Positions 1 through 12,900 of a stretch of 64,000 nucleotides of DNA are shown here, piece after piece; the first letter of the stretch is position 1; every line of letters starts with the position of its first letter. Below the pieces are notes generated by a model, which did no database searches, was not told the DNA's origin, and saw only the letters and a list, made by a program, of their open reading frames with translations. The translations under genes and the position numbers were made by a program. The stretch is from Parelaphostrongylus tenuis (lineage: Eukaryota > Nematoda > Chromadorea > Rhabditida > Metastrongylidae), in NCBI GenBank assembly GCA_019055375.1, contig JAHQIW010000246.1:1-64000 (forward strand). Direction: 5' to 3'.

Positions 1-2689
1 ACCGCGCAGCTTTCCCCGCGCCCACCTCCAGCCCTATCCAAAATTCCAGTGTACCGGTAATAAAACTAGTTCATTCACCGAGAAACTGATGTGACTTAAA
101 ACGAGCATCCGTTATTTAACTTTATCATTGTGAATAACGTGATAAAGAATTCACAAAGTATAAAGAGCTCCCAGCTTACCATAATTTAGTAAAGTCCACC
201 CCTTCCACGTTCAATTAAGAGATAAATATAATTAGATGACCTTGAAGGGTGTAAACTGGCAAAGACTTTATTACTAAGCGTGAAGATACATCGATATATA
301 TAATTGTGATTTGAGTTGAAAACAGACGGTGGGGAGTCAGAAAAGATAACAAAAGAAAAGAAAACAACACGTTAATAAACGGTCAAGGAGAGAAGAGTTG
401 TTTTGAGCCAAAGACAAAAAACAATAAGCTCGGCTGCGACTAATCCTTTCACTTCGATTAGTATTGTGAAAATGGGCCGCAACAGGGGGGCTGGTAACAG
501 ACAGATATACAAAAGCACCCCACGTGGACTAAAGCAGAAAAAGTACGGTTGAATCCAGTTCTAATTAAACCCACTAGCAGAAACCTGGAAAACAACAGGT
601 TCTTTGATGATTATTGGCTCAGAACACTACTTTTTGCCGACTCTAAGTGAGTGATATAGTCTTTCAACCAAAAAAGGACAGACCACTGTCTAGAATTACA
701 CGAATCTTAAGGATTTATTCATAAATGAGGAAATTTGTCTTCATATGAAGAATTTAAATATTAATATAATACACTTCAGATAGCGAGAGTTTTTTTTTTG
801 TGTTTTTTACTTATTCCCCCTTCCCCGACTGCCCTTTTCCCTTTTTTTTCTTTCTTTCTTTTGTTGTTTCCCGCCCTATATTTATACACTTTCCTTCTGA
901 TTTCCCCCTACAGTAGTCGAAAGAGTCGAATGAATGATACAATTGTAGAGTAGAAATTTAATAATTTTTTTTTCACGTAGATTATTTCCACCAATGCAGA
1001 ACACAAACAATACGAAAAGTAACAAAATTTATGCCGCGTTCTTTCTTGACTATTTCCCAAATATTCTTTTCCCTCAAGACAAGTATGTCCTTTTTCAAAA
1101 AAACCGGTCATAGTCGAAACAAGTCTCAGAACTCTACTTAAGAGAAAAAACTATTAAAATAGGCGGGACTAAATGGATAGACAAAAGCAAATACAACATA
1201 AAGAAAAAACTAAAAAGAATACTACAAAAAAAAAAAAGAAAAAAAAAAAGAAACAAAACAAAGAAGAAAAAAATAAAAGCTAAAAATAAACACTCACCAT
1301 AAACAAACCCGAGCTTGAAATACCACAGGGGCGCCCAACCAAAGAACCCAGCGCCATTAGAAAAAAAAACAAAAAAAGAACATGATTTTTTTTTTCGAGG
1401 AACAAAAATGGTTTGAGAACACACATCGTTTATATTTAACAAAATATTATTAATAATGTGGAATATTGTTCAATGTAATATATACAAAGTATATTATAGA
1501 AAAGCGAATAACTGATATGTTACAATAAATAAAAAGTACAATTAACCCCAACTACATAACAAAATTTTTTCTACTACAACCACCCCCAACGCACGAATCA
1601 ATTTAATTGTTTTAAAATGATAATCTTATCGATTATTTTCAAACGCGTGGACTTGAATAATAACAAATAACAAAATAATATATAATAGTAGCATTTAAAC
1701 CAATATTATGATTGTACAAAATATTAAAGAAAAGATATTAATTTAATATGGATAAGAGGAAGAAGCACGTATAAATAATCAGGGGGGTTGTGTTTTTGAG
1801 CGATGGCTTTTTCTCTCTTCTTGGCTTTCTCTTTTTCCGGCTTATTGGTCTTTTCCAAACCTCCCCCCCCCGCCATGCACCCTGAAGAGGGTAAACTTGT
1901 CGCACCATCGGTTCTTTTTTCGAAATCAAACATGCCGCTTTATCAGTGAAGATTCGAGCAACATCAAGTTCAGACAGCGTAAGATCTGAACACCTGACGA
2001 GCCTCCCGCCAGTTATCACTACACACTGTCTCAGCTCTTCACTCTTTATCTGTCAGATCGCATGTTTGCCAGTAAAAGAAAAATCAGCATGACCGTGTTG
2101 AGATTGAAAAAGAAGACTCCCGCGATACAGGCAGTTATCGCTTCATCTGCTTGCTGTTGCTGTCGTTTGACATTAAGACTGATAAGGAACTGAACGAAGG
2201 AAATTCATATGAACAGGCAGGGTTCTGAAGAAGAATCTGGTTTTATGAAGAACATTCACACGAAAACGCGACACACTGAAGTCACGCTGGAGTACAATAA
2301 ACAGTTCTGTTTTATGAATCTTTATTTGAGAACAGGTCTTTGATTCAATTGAAACTGTGGCAGTCATAGAAACTCTGGACAATCACTGCGTCCCTACTCA
2401 ATGCATAAAGAGTCTCCGTGAACTATATGAAGATCACACAGCCGAAGTATCCCCATTTTATAATGATTTTAGTATCGATACAAGAAGAGGAGTTTGACAG
2501 TGCGCTACTACCTTCCCAATAACAATATTGTTAATCTCCGAAACGTCAGGCAGATATCAAAATGGGATTAAAAGTCAATGGTAACTACACCCGCATTGCT
2601 TTATTGTTGACATTAATCTTATAACATCAAGTAAGCTAGGCAGAAATAATATTAGCAGTTTCGATCAGCTAAAATCTTAAAGACTTCAA
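1..2689. other. No gene recognised; low-complexity AT-rich DNA
   Basis: This stretch holds long A- and T-runs (roughly 780-1900, for example the A-rich tract near 1205-1275) and several short open frames whose composition follows those runs. A frame on the minus strand around 1860-2020 is mixed in composition but matches no family I know and has no convincing splice pattern. It may be upstream or untranslated sequence of a gene to the left of the window; that is a guess. Confidence 0.4.
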
Positions 2690-3760
2690 AGAAGAGCTTT
2701 TTCAGCAGCACTATAGCTAGAAGAAGAGCTTTGCTCTTCACACACACACACGTATTTCTTGCAGGACAAAGTTCTTTCATTGAATTTTGCGTGTCCATTT
2801 GATAGCGTCAGTTTCGACAACTCGAACATTGTGCTTATTTTCTAAAAGGATTTTATCACTTTAGAGAAGTAGGGAAAATTAGATCGAGTTTCGCATACAC
2901 AGGGCTTTTGTTAGGATGCGTGCCTAGCTGTGGAAGGATAGGCGATGTCGACTCTCGTATAGTGTAATTTTTGTTACCAACTTTGAAAAGCATGTAACTC
3001 TGGTACTACAAGATCTCCACTGCACGTTCATGTGCTTTTCGTGTTTCCAGCGAATTTTGGACGTGAAGAAGAAATGCGCGCTGCGCGTATGAAACATAAT
3101 TTTTATTTTGAATGATACAGCGCTTCAAGGCTTTTTCAAAAAACGACCACGTGAAGCATAAAGCTGAAATTTAAGCTTTCTAATGATTACTAACACTCTT
3201 ATAAAAATCTTGTTTAACAAAAGGAATTGTTCCTTGATCTGTTGCCAAATAATCAATTGATCCATGATCCATCAATTATCATCTAAGGATAATGAAGGAA
3301 TTCAAAACTTTCGACTCCGGTTGGGTTTGAACCCGTATCTCGCTCATACAGGGGACGCTTATGACCATCACACCAGCAAGACCGCCGTCATCTTTTCTTC
3401 AGTGCAGATATTTCTTTTGCGCGACCCGTCATCAAATTTTTCTGTTCAGGTCACATATTTCTAGCACTCGCTTTTTCCTCACATTCATCCTCCACAATGG
3501 CCTCCGAACATTTCACGCGCTACTTAGGGTTCTGCTTGAGTATATCGTCCTCTTCGTGATTGAAGTACATGCTGGTCAGCTAAATCTCCTTGCTTTCTCG
3601 GAATAACCCGAGCATAGGTGTGCCGTGGGACGTTCGTTGATTGATTGCAAAAGAGTGTTGGGAAGGGTAGTCAATCAACCCCTTGCTTCCCAGTGGCCTG
3701 TAACACTGAACACTCAGCTAACGCCATCTATTCCCATCACAGTTGATCATTTAAAGCAAA
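2690..3760 (+). repeat. Composite interspersed repeat (copy 1)
   Basis: The order of blocks here is repeated at 56690-57830. The shared blocks are a 'gatag...ttattttc' segment ending in a 'gggaaaa...atcgagttt' motif, a 'tactacaagat' to 'gctttcag/taa' segment, and a tail with a 'cattcgattcgtttcc'-like motif and 'agctaaa..gttcgttggt'. Because both blocks keep the same order at two sites, they probably form one element of about 1.1 kb. A tRNA-like B-box (ggtttgaaccc) lies near 3320. No coding frame explains it. Confidence 0.55.
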
Positions 3761-3785
3761 AAAAAATTGTCGCTTTCAGCAGCTC

Positions 3786-4330
3786 ATGACCCTTTCAAAA
3801 GAGTGCCAAAATTGCTCAGTCCTTCAATGGTCCACGAAGTATTTCACACAAATGATAGGGTCGGTGAAAGGAGAGCGACTGGCTCCATGCTTTGCAATTT
3901 CCTTCATGTGTAAGGTGGTAGTTCCAGTAATCGATCTTCAAGTAAGACTCTACTGCAGATATATGAATGATTGTTTTGTCACCTGCTCCAAACAAAAGCG
4001 TTGTACAGATGTTTTGAGCTGTTGAACAGAGAGTCAAATAACATAAAATTTATCGGAGAGAAAGCGGAAAAAACAGATTTTTTTTTCTCAATGTTCATAT
4101 CAAGATCTTCAAAAATCATTACATTAAACGACAGCGAGAGATAGGTTATAAAAACATTCTGAATCATTATCGCTTCTTTTTACCCATCACATACAAAAAG
4201 GACTGTTGTATGAAGCATCTTTGTAGAGTGTGCAATGATGAATGAAAATTAATAAAACCGGTAGACCATTCTTTGCCCGCAAAAAAGAGCACTTAGCAAA
4301 CTCAAAGTTGAACCCGATACTTAGCTAGCT
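3786..4330 (+). pseudogene. Penelope-like element reverse transcriptase remnant
   Basis: The frame starting at 3786 reads like the palm of a PLE reverse transcriptase: a GxRLAPCFAI-like segment, then YCRYMNDCFV at the catalytic box. In active enzymes this box is YxDD, so the first Asp is replaced by Asn. The frame stops near 4023. After a one-base shift it continues with LNRESNNIKF, FLNVHIK and a YKNILNHY segment, which follow in the same order in the family. The copy is broken by the shift, stops and the catalytic change, so it cannot encode an active enzyme. It is truncated on both sides and no GIY-YIG domain follows it. The family call is from motif recognition, without a search. Confidence 0.7.
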
Positions 4331-7300
4331 AAGCGCTTCTAGAACTCAGAGACAAAAGGCAAGAGATTTTCGAAAGTAGAAGTCATCACTATAGCACAAA
4401 AATATAAAAATCCGGATCGTGAGACTCCTGCTACTTGATACTTACATGAGAGTCCTAAAGTACTGTTAATAAAGTTCATGAATCCAAATATGGAGCACAG
4501 TGAGGAATGTTTCGCTATCATGGTGGCCTGGCTCTACTTAAACTATTCAGTGGAGCGATAATGTGTGAAACGCCGTTTTTTCGATACGACTAATTTTGGG
4601 TTCGAGGTTTTTCTTTTGGGGTATAGCGGGATTTGATTGAGTATGATTGAGGTTAAACTGGTCTTTCTTGCCGCTGAAGAAGGCGAAGTTCGCCGATACG
4701 TCAGCTGTTGTAAATAAATTTTATAAGAACAATCTGTGGTTGCTCATCAAGAGAAATAAAGGAAAAATTGTTTACAATGCAATCTATCTATAGCAATCAT
4801 AGAATGCGATGGTGGTGGAGCTGACCTTCAGTCTCTGAGTATTACAATAATGCCACAGTTCTAAATTTTAGCAAAATTTGAGTGGCCCTGAAGGATTGCT
4901 TGCCGCCACTCAACACATTGCCCAACAATACATCCATAAATCATGGTTATTTGGGATTAAAATTCATAGATCTCACAGGTGGTTCATTCAATGCCATGAG
5001 TAAAATGTGTACAACAAATTTGATTCTCACCTTGTCGCAATTTTCCCAAGCGTTTCGAATTACTCAAACACCCATCCGGCAGGCCAATGTGTTGACCACT
5101 CGAGACATTCTCATCGTTGCCAAGGTGCAACCGTGTGGCCCGTTAACATGAAGAGTGGTAATTTATGCTTAGTGAATTTCAGCACAAAATGCTCTCATAC
5201 GGACGTTGTCATGTTAACAGTAAGTTAGTGAAACGCCCCTATTGTCGAACCTATTCCTTTCCTTTCTTTCGACTATAAACACTTTACCAATACCAGTGCA
5301 TATGAAATCTGTTGAGCCATCCATACGTTCTTAAATTTGACAGCATCTATATGGCTCCCAGGATTTTCTATTTCTATCCCAGTCACTATCGCCGTTTCTT
5401 TAATTATCGATACTTCAAGTGTCTTCCAAAGTCTCGAGTTTGTGAGCGCGTACATCTTTCCATGTTTATTGCAAGTTATGTTTCATATATTCAACTTCTT
5501 GTTTTCTTGTAATTTTAGTTCTTTCACATTTCATTCCTATCCATTTTAGAAGCAACTAAAAATAGTATATGGTATCAATTATAAAAAGGTACCAAAATAA
5601 GAAATATTGGTGGAAGTAATAATTATTTATCGACGGGTGCTGAGTGACATGTAAGCTTGCCACCTCAGAGGGGAGTTGAACCCGCATTTCAACTTCCGCT
5701 TGGCGCCTGAGGGTTTTGCATGCCACTCACCATCTTAGATGTATGATTATAACATTATGAAATTCGTCCAGCTGCTGTAAATGTTTCTGCACATCATTCT
5801 TTATCATTGGATACTTATCACATTGTTGAAAGAGGGTAGATTAAGAACGAAATTCTAGCACTGATAGAAACTCCCAAAGCCGATGTATACGTATTCTGTT
5901 AGACTGGCATCGATTGGTTTGATGACAAGTTAGATGACATCAGAAAGAATACATCGTAGCGTGAAACCGATGGACACCAATTGCAACTATAATTATGTGC
6001 TACGAGCTTGGATCGGAAAAACTTGCTCGACGAGAACGTTATTGGTTTCGTCGTGGACCCATGGACAACGATTACGACTTGGTCATCGATTGTGTATTCT
6101 TCGTAATCAATTGTGTTAATAAGATAAAAAAAATAAATAAGTGGCGCATGTTGCTCAACAATAGGTTTCTTGCTGCTAGCGACAAACGTTATTATATATA
6201 GATTTCATGAAAAGACACCGAGCTCCCATACCCACAAACGCACACGCATACGTGCATCATATATATATACAAATACATATATATTGTAAATACGTATATA
6301 CATGAACATATGCGAAATTTTTATGGGTTGGTGTATTTTAGTGAGACTTTCACTGACGTTGAAGACATTGAGAATGAGGAAATACGAGGAAAACTCGGGA
6401 TATGTGATGGCTTGGCACTCACTGCAAACCTTTCCGAGGGTTTACGTGTTACCCATTTCACTATCGATGCCCATGTTCTGCCGTTTTTTGACCCCACGTT
6501 TCAATAGTATCGGTGTTGCCAGTATTCAATAGTCACGGAACTTTTGTGAGGCGCTCATCAAATAGGCACTGCGTCCAATTATGTGGATGCTGCAGTCCAA
6601 ACCACGAATCTTAACCTTTATTTACTGCTTGCTCCTTTTTCATAATTAAGTACTATGCGAGATAGAACCACAGGAGTGGTGGGATAGGAGGGAAATTCGA
6701 GACCTAAAGCGGCTTCGAACTCTCAAGTACCGTTTCCGAAGCTAAGCGCTTATCATATCTGAGCTGCATTCTAAACAACACAATATAACTTCTCAATCGC
6801 TCGACTATTTGAGGAGTTACAATAAATTCTGAGATAGGGTTGGAGCTCGACTGGGAGAGTGACTGAGTGAGAACGCGATTTTTTGGTTTGGTAACACATG
6901 AGCCCACTGTATAAGCGATTGCGAAATCGAAGCCACCTCAGGTTCTAAGTCTTGATTATATCTCAGTATTCTTCATGGTTGTATTTCACCTTGTAACCTA
7001 TTAAGAAAAAAGCTTAGGTAATAAATAATATTCAAACGTTCCACATCTTGTCGGAAATCCTTCTTTGCAACATGCCCATTTTATTCCACCCGCCTCTCAA
7101 CTCCATCGATCTATCTGCCCGTCCATCGTTGCATACCAACCGTCTAATTAAGGGAGAATAAATGTAGAAACGACATTCACAGGTGAAAATCCTGTGTTTA
7201 AGTGTTCAGTTCCGCCTCTTTCAAGAGAAACGTGAATGGACTGCCATTGTTAGCCAAATAGAGTCCTATGACGTGAAATAGAAACTAACAATTTCAGGAA

Positions 7301-9834
7301 AGGAGCATTTTTCTTGGCCGAAGCGGTTATATGGGAAAAAATGCGGAAAAATTACTGTAAGAAATTGGGCACCCACCTGCATTGGTGGAAAACTCTTTCA
7401 CATGCGTGCAAAGCATTTTCAATCGCCATCCTTCTGCAATGATAAAGATATTGGTTCGCTAGACGATTCCCCGGTATATGAATAATAACAACCTTTCGTG
7501 ATACATTTTGTGCTTTTCACTAGATGATTGCCTAGCCATTACAAAGGTAATTATTTGTGTGCAATCATATAACTTGGCACGATTTCTCCGAATAAAGAAA
7601 ATTTCAATTTATGAATAAGGTGAAAGATTCCGCCCTCTTTTCGTATAAGCAACGCATAGGGTGTCAATTAATAACTAGGTACTTGGATTGTTTTGGTCAA
7701 GGAAGTATCTTGATGGTGCCAATCTCCACTTAATAGCGTGGAATGGTGTGGAAAAACATTTGCGTCAGCTGAGATTCGAACCCAGATCTCAGCCTATCCG
7801 GGGGCTCGTGCTGAACGGTTGCACCACCGATGCCGTCACTACCGAATCTTCTCTTCACTTATGTCTACTCACTAGAATGATCCCGGCACAAGCGCTCCTA
7901 GTTTTGTTCCAATCTTCTTCAACACACCTTTACCACATATGCCATGTCTTCATCGACTTCCACAAGTCTTCTGGCGTAGTGGACACTTATAAAGCCGACA
8001 ACACATGTATTTACTTCACAATTACTTCGGTTTCGCAGGCATTGGCAATCAAAAGAAATTAGTGAGGTAAGGGCGGAGCAATCAGCTTCGCCACGCCCAA
8101 ACGTCAGAACGCCGGTTGTATCGCCTATTTCGCGCCCTCAACTAAGACAAATTCTCTAAATGATAATTTCTTGTGCTGAGTATTCGGCTTTACCAAAGCT
8201 TACACGGTTGATTGTGTTCTCTACAATGAGCTTTTAGTTTAATTATGAATAGATTATGACTAGAACTTTTCTTGCATGTGAGATCTACGCATAGAAAATC
8301 ACACCTTCTTTGCAGATGTCTTCATGGCACCTCATGAACGGCACCAACTCGATCGGCACTGCACAGTCATCTTTGAGTTAATACATTTTTGGTAGGGATA
8401 GGATTGGTCAGTAGGAATAGAAATAGGAAGTTACATCAGCCCTTAATTAGAAATTTTCTTCCGTAAATCTAAAAGATCGCACTGTGACACGCTCACAAAA
8501 AATAAGCTATTAATTTTTCTTTACAAAAAAGAACAAGAACTTCGTCTTTTCGTTGTTAATGATGGGCAAGGGCAGGTACTAGAGTCCTGTATAACGAAAG
8601 CCTTCATAAGAGAGAAAAAAATTACCAATTCTCTATCTATGGGCGAAATATTACTGTAATGATTAAAAAATGAGCCAAGCAGTCATTATTATATTTGTCT
8701 CGATTTTGTTCCAAACACTTCGCGTAGAACGCTTTCCAACCTTTTCTTCAAATTCAATATTCTTCAATCTATGTTACTGAAGAAAAACTGTACTGGTTTC
8801 TTGCACCACACCAGGACAGCTGTCCTTTTTTTTTTTAACCTACAAATTTAGCGTACAGTAAACACTGATGCGTAGTGCTGCGTCGGCCTACCGTTTTATC
8901 ACTGCAGTAAATTTAGATCTACGGGCTATTTCAAAGCTGTAATATGCCTTTGGATTGAAAAAGGAGACAGATAAAATGAGCCTTTTCGGAATAGTTTCTA
9001 CAATACCTAACCATTTTCGCTCAGTCTGGCGAAAAGTTTCTCAGTATCAAAATATTTAAAGTATTTTTATATTTGAAATCTTAACGGAAATCTAAATGGT
9101 TGATAACTTTTTGGTGTGATTGTCAGCCAATATACTCACTATGGTAGCAGGATTTTACACTCTTTGCGAAATCGTCTACACTTCTTCTGCCGTCATTCAT
9201 TGCTAATAAAAAATATGTCTCCGAATATTAGTTAAAATCTATCAGAATTTTGTTCGTAATAAAGTTCACTGGTTTTCACCATTATCACGCTATCAAAAAA
9301 TTAAACGACCGAGTAATTAATTATTCAACTGATTGATTAATTAAGTGATAACGGATAAAATATGTTTTGGTTAGTATGAAGTAAACGCTTACATCCTTTT
9401 TTGAAATTCTTGGGATCCAGTGATAATATTCTGCTTTTAAGTGGGATCCGAAAGTGAGCTTATCGACAACGAAAACAGTATTTTATCAGCTGTGAATGGT
9501 TCTACTGTCGACTTTGTTTCTTTTTTTTTTCGCTATATAAATAGAAAACCATACAAAGTTCAAAAGGAGATGAAACGCACCATCTCAATGCCAACTTATT
9601 GATAGACTTGAATTCAAGCAAATCTTTGATATGTTTCTAATGTTCTCGCCTAATTTTTTTGTTTACCAAACCATCTCTGACTGGCCACAACTTCTACTTT
9701 ATTTCTTATCGATATGAACTGAAAGTCGGAACATTGACGGAATTCTTTCCTTGCCTTATCGTTTCCTGTCGGTCATTTATTCTCTGCGACGTTTTCTTGC
9801 GTAAGCTTTTGTAAGCTTTACGCGTAATAAGTTA
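4331..9834. other. No gene recognised; scattered tRNA-like repeats
   Basis: Two minus-strand tRNA-derived pieces are visible: 5655-5745 (ttgaacccgcat B-box) and 7755-7850 (gattcgaaccc B-box, same family as the pair near 44.9 and 45.1 kb). A short plus-strand frame at 6331-6507 begins just after a 'tgtattttag' acceptor-like site and reads as a mixed-composition peptide (GKLGICDGLALTANLSEG). It could be a terminal exon, but no partner exon was found. The rest shows no protein similarity that I can name. Confidence 0.4.
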
Positions 9835-9898
9835 ATGTATTCGCTTTTTTCGTTCGAGTGTTCAACTGAGATCGATAATCGATTTTTTCAACGTGTCG

Positions 9899-9907
9899 TG
9901 TTCACAG
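9899..9907 (+). promoter_or_regulatory. Possible trans-splice acceptor before the HOT-like gene
   Basis: The motif tgttcacag ends 20 bases before the ATG at 9928. Nematode messages are often trans-spliced to a leader at such a site close to the start codon. It would remove the longer in-frame start at 9835 and leave the clean signal peptide. A TATA-like string (tatataaat) lies about 370 bases further upstream near 9535. Both are inferences. Confidence 0.3.
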
Positions 9908-9927
9908 GCGTGTTGTCGTGCCATGTA

Positions 9928-12900
9928 ATGTTGCTTTGGCTACCGGTGACGTTACTACTGATGACGTTCGATAAGGTTTATACGATTATGTCAAATAGCA
10001 ATGCACATAAGCATAAATCGAATTGTTTTAGGTGAGTCTGATTATTGTAGCCGTTCGTGCTCTCCTCTATAAGAAAGCAAAATGTGCTCTTCCTAGACAC
10101 TCTCCCGTAGAAGTCTATAAAATTACTGCGAATCCCAATCTATATCGCAAGCTCATTAAATGAATTCCATGAGTGTTTTCCTTTGATGAAAGCGTGGTTG
10201 GTCGAACTACTCTTTGTGAATCATCTATAGTCAAGCACGATGAAGCAGAAATGTGTTATGAGGAGGAAAAGCTCTGCAAAATTGACCACATCTGAAAAGA
10301 AGCGCTTACAACAAAGTGATTTGGTTCAAGAAAAAGCTTAGTACTTTTCAAAAACTTCACCTATCGAACACTGTTGTGATCAATCTAACTCATATCTATA
10401 TTCCTTGAATCACTTTAGTAGATATTGATTTATTGATTTTTGGCCTTTTTTAGACAGACAATTCTTAGTAAGTTTACACTCTTTTATACAAAGAGGTATT
10501 AGTTGGTCAAAGGGACCCTCGTTAAGCAGAAATCCAGCAAATTAAATCAGTATCCGTCTCACTACGGTTCAAACCTTGGTATATTAGTGGAATATAGTTA
10601 GATCGTCAACACCAGAATTATTTGCAATAGTGCATATCCGAATATTGACTTCATTGTCAAGAGGCAATGAAGGTCATCTAAGGTGCACAGTCGAGGCGCC
10701 TTCACATTTCACAATTGACAGAGTGCAAACCAATTTCAGTTTGTACTAGCTGTTTTTTTCCTTCCTCTTCCAATTTTTGGTTTCCAGTGGAGTGAGGAAG
10801 AAAATCAAATCCACTAGACTAATTTTATTTGATAACTTTCTAGTGTAACAAAGTCAAATAAATGACTTTTCTGTGCAGTATACAGCGCTGAGCCATGTAT
10901 CTGTGCACGAGTTTTTCATCACGAATTTAATTATAAGGTTTTCAGCTGCGCCTCATTTGCCTATTTGCCGTTATGGAATCAGCTTATGCACCATTATTTC
11001 CCTCCGAAAAATTTCACAGATCGTTGCTGGCAACCGGATGCAGGTAGTTGATGTATTGAAAGATTTAATAATTGAGAAATTTGAATAGATGCAAACGGAT
11101 GAGGAAGTCTGAATGCAACGATATTAATTGCTGCAAAAGTCGAAACTATTTGGATGAAATGTGATCTCCATTCGAAAGCAATCCTTAAGTGATCAGTTCA
11201 GGTATCGGAACGGTTCCGTGTACGTCGGCGTGTTTTACGCTCGTCGAACGAATTGATCAACAAGATTGTGGGTATTTTCGAATGTTATTTATTCCACTAC
11301 CATATAATATTTACTCCCTCTTTTGGTGACAATGGGTTATTAATGATCATAGGATGGAGCAACCACCGCTGATCAGGTAATACCAGTGTGACTTGGGCAG
11401 GCACAAGTAGAATAATATCTCGTCTCCAACTGCTAGCCAGCGCTGCCCAAACGGCTCTACACAATTACTGACCGAATAGAAGAACCTACCATTTGTGAAG
11501 ATCGCTTATTTTCTATGGTTTTTTTCTAGAGAGCATCCTTGAGTGGCATGGCATTCAGCTTTGATGTGGCTGTGAGTGGCATAAGGTTGAGACTAGATTG
11601 TCAAGCTCTACGGTGGTGCCGTAGACGTGGAGCTTAATTGTTAGAGGCACCGCCACCGAGTCGAACAATCAACCTCACGCGTAGTTCCCCACTTGTCCCA
11701 GCTTGACCAATAGCTTTTGACCGCCTGAATCGATATCCAGGATACAATTCGTATAGACGTAAACATACTCTCATATGCATGCATGAATATATTCGACGTA
11801 CCTACGAGAGGTGTAGGTGAATTCAATATAACTGACACGAACAATCTCAACTGCGTAATCTGCTTTGACCTTCAAAAAATACTTATCCTATAAGAGGTTA
11901 TTATTTAACCCTCAAACCGTATATTATCGTTTGGAAGCACGCAATGTGGCTCTCCAAAGGGTTACCCTATCTCAAATTTTTCAAATAAGGGAGATATGTA
12001 AAGATATTGTTTGGGATGTTAAGAGGAACCTGTCATGATTTATGAGATAAGCAAGCCATTTCGAAAAAATTTTAATTTACTTTGCTTTCATTGATTATAC
12101 ATCCGACTAAACTGTCTCAAAAAGCCTTCAATAAGTCAGTCAGTGTTTTCTTTACTGTTCCAAATCAATTTGATCTATCATTAACCTCAACTTAAGAGGA
12201 GTCTTGCATTCTGAGTATAGCTATCGATTGAAACTCCAATCTACTTCTGCATCATGATCATTAATACTAAAGTACAATCATAATGATCATTATACAAGCA
12301 GTCATTAATCAGACAATCATTAATCACAAACAGCATTAACATTAATCACAATCATTATTATAATCATTAATCCTAAAGTTTTCCGCTCTAGAAGTCGCTA
12401 AATGACTTTTCCGTTATCTCCACCCGTTTCAGCCTCTTGGGAAGAACACGCTTTTTGCTTTTTGTTAGCGCTAAGCAGACATGTGGTAGCATAAATCTGA
12501 AGGATTTCAATTATGTGCTTTGTTTTTTGAGAAAAAAAAAACTTCTTAATGTGCTGTAGCAGTGAAAAGAGATTTATGTTCCACACGCGGGGTTTTTTTT
12601 GCTGTACAAAGCTTCTTTCCTGGACTTCAGTAATCATTCGACTGATTGAATTCCGAAGATTTCAATGATAGACATGGTTGAGAAAAAAATAAGCGCGATG
12701 TAGCAGCCTAAAGAAAATTGGGCATCAAACACCACGCGCACGAGGTGGAAATAATAGCAGTGATCAGTGCTTTTTATTCCATTTTTTTAAAGAGTGACTA
12801 CTGCCATCTGCTGACAGTGTGAGTGACTCACATTTCATTCATAGGCTTTTTTGTATAGTATACAATAAATAGAGCACGTGTAGCGCAGTGGGTAGAGGTG

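Noticed and set aside
1134..1442. 102-codon minus-strand frame rich in Phe and Leu
   Set aside because: It is a translation of A-rich low-complexity DNA (long poly-T on the coding strand) and not a credible membrane protein.
11532..11640. Candidate exon 5 of the HOT-like gene after tttttttctag
   Set aside because: In the phases left by exon 4 it meets an early stop, and it lacks the RGC block found at 22432.
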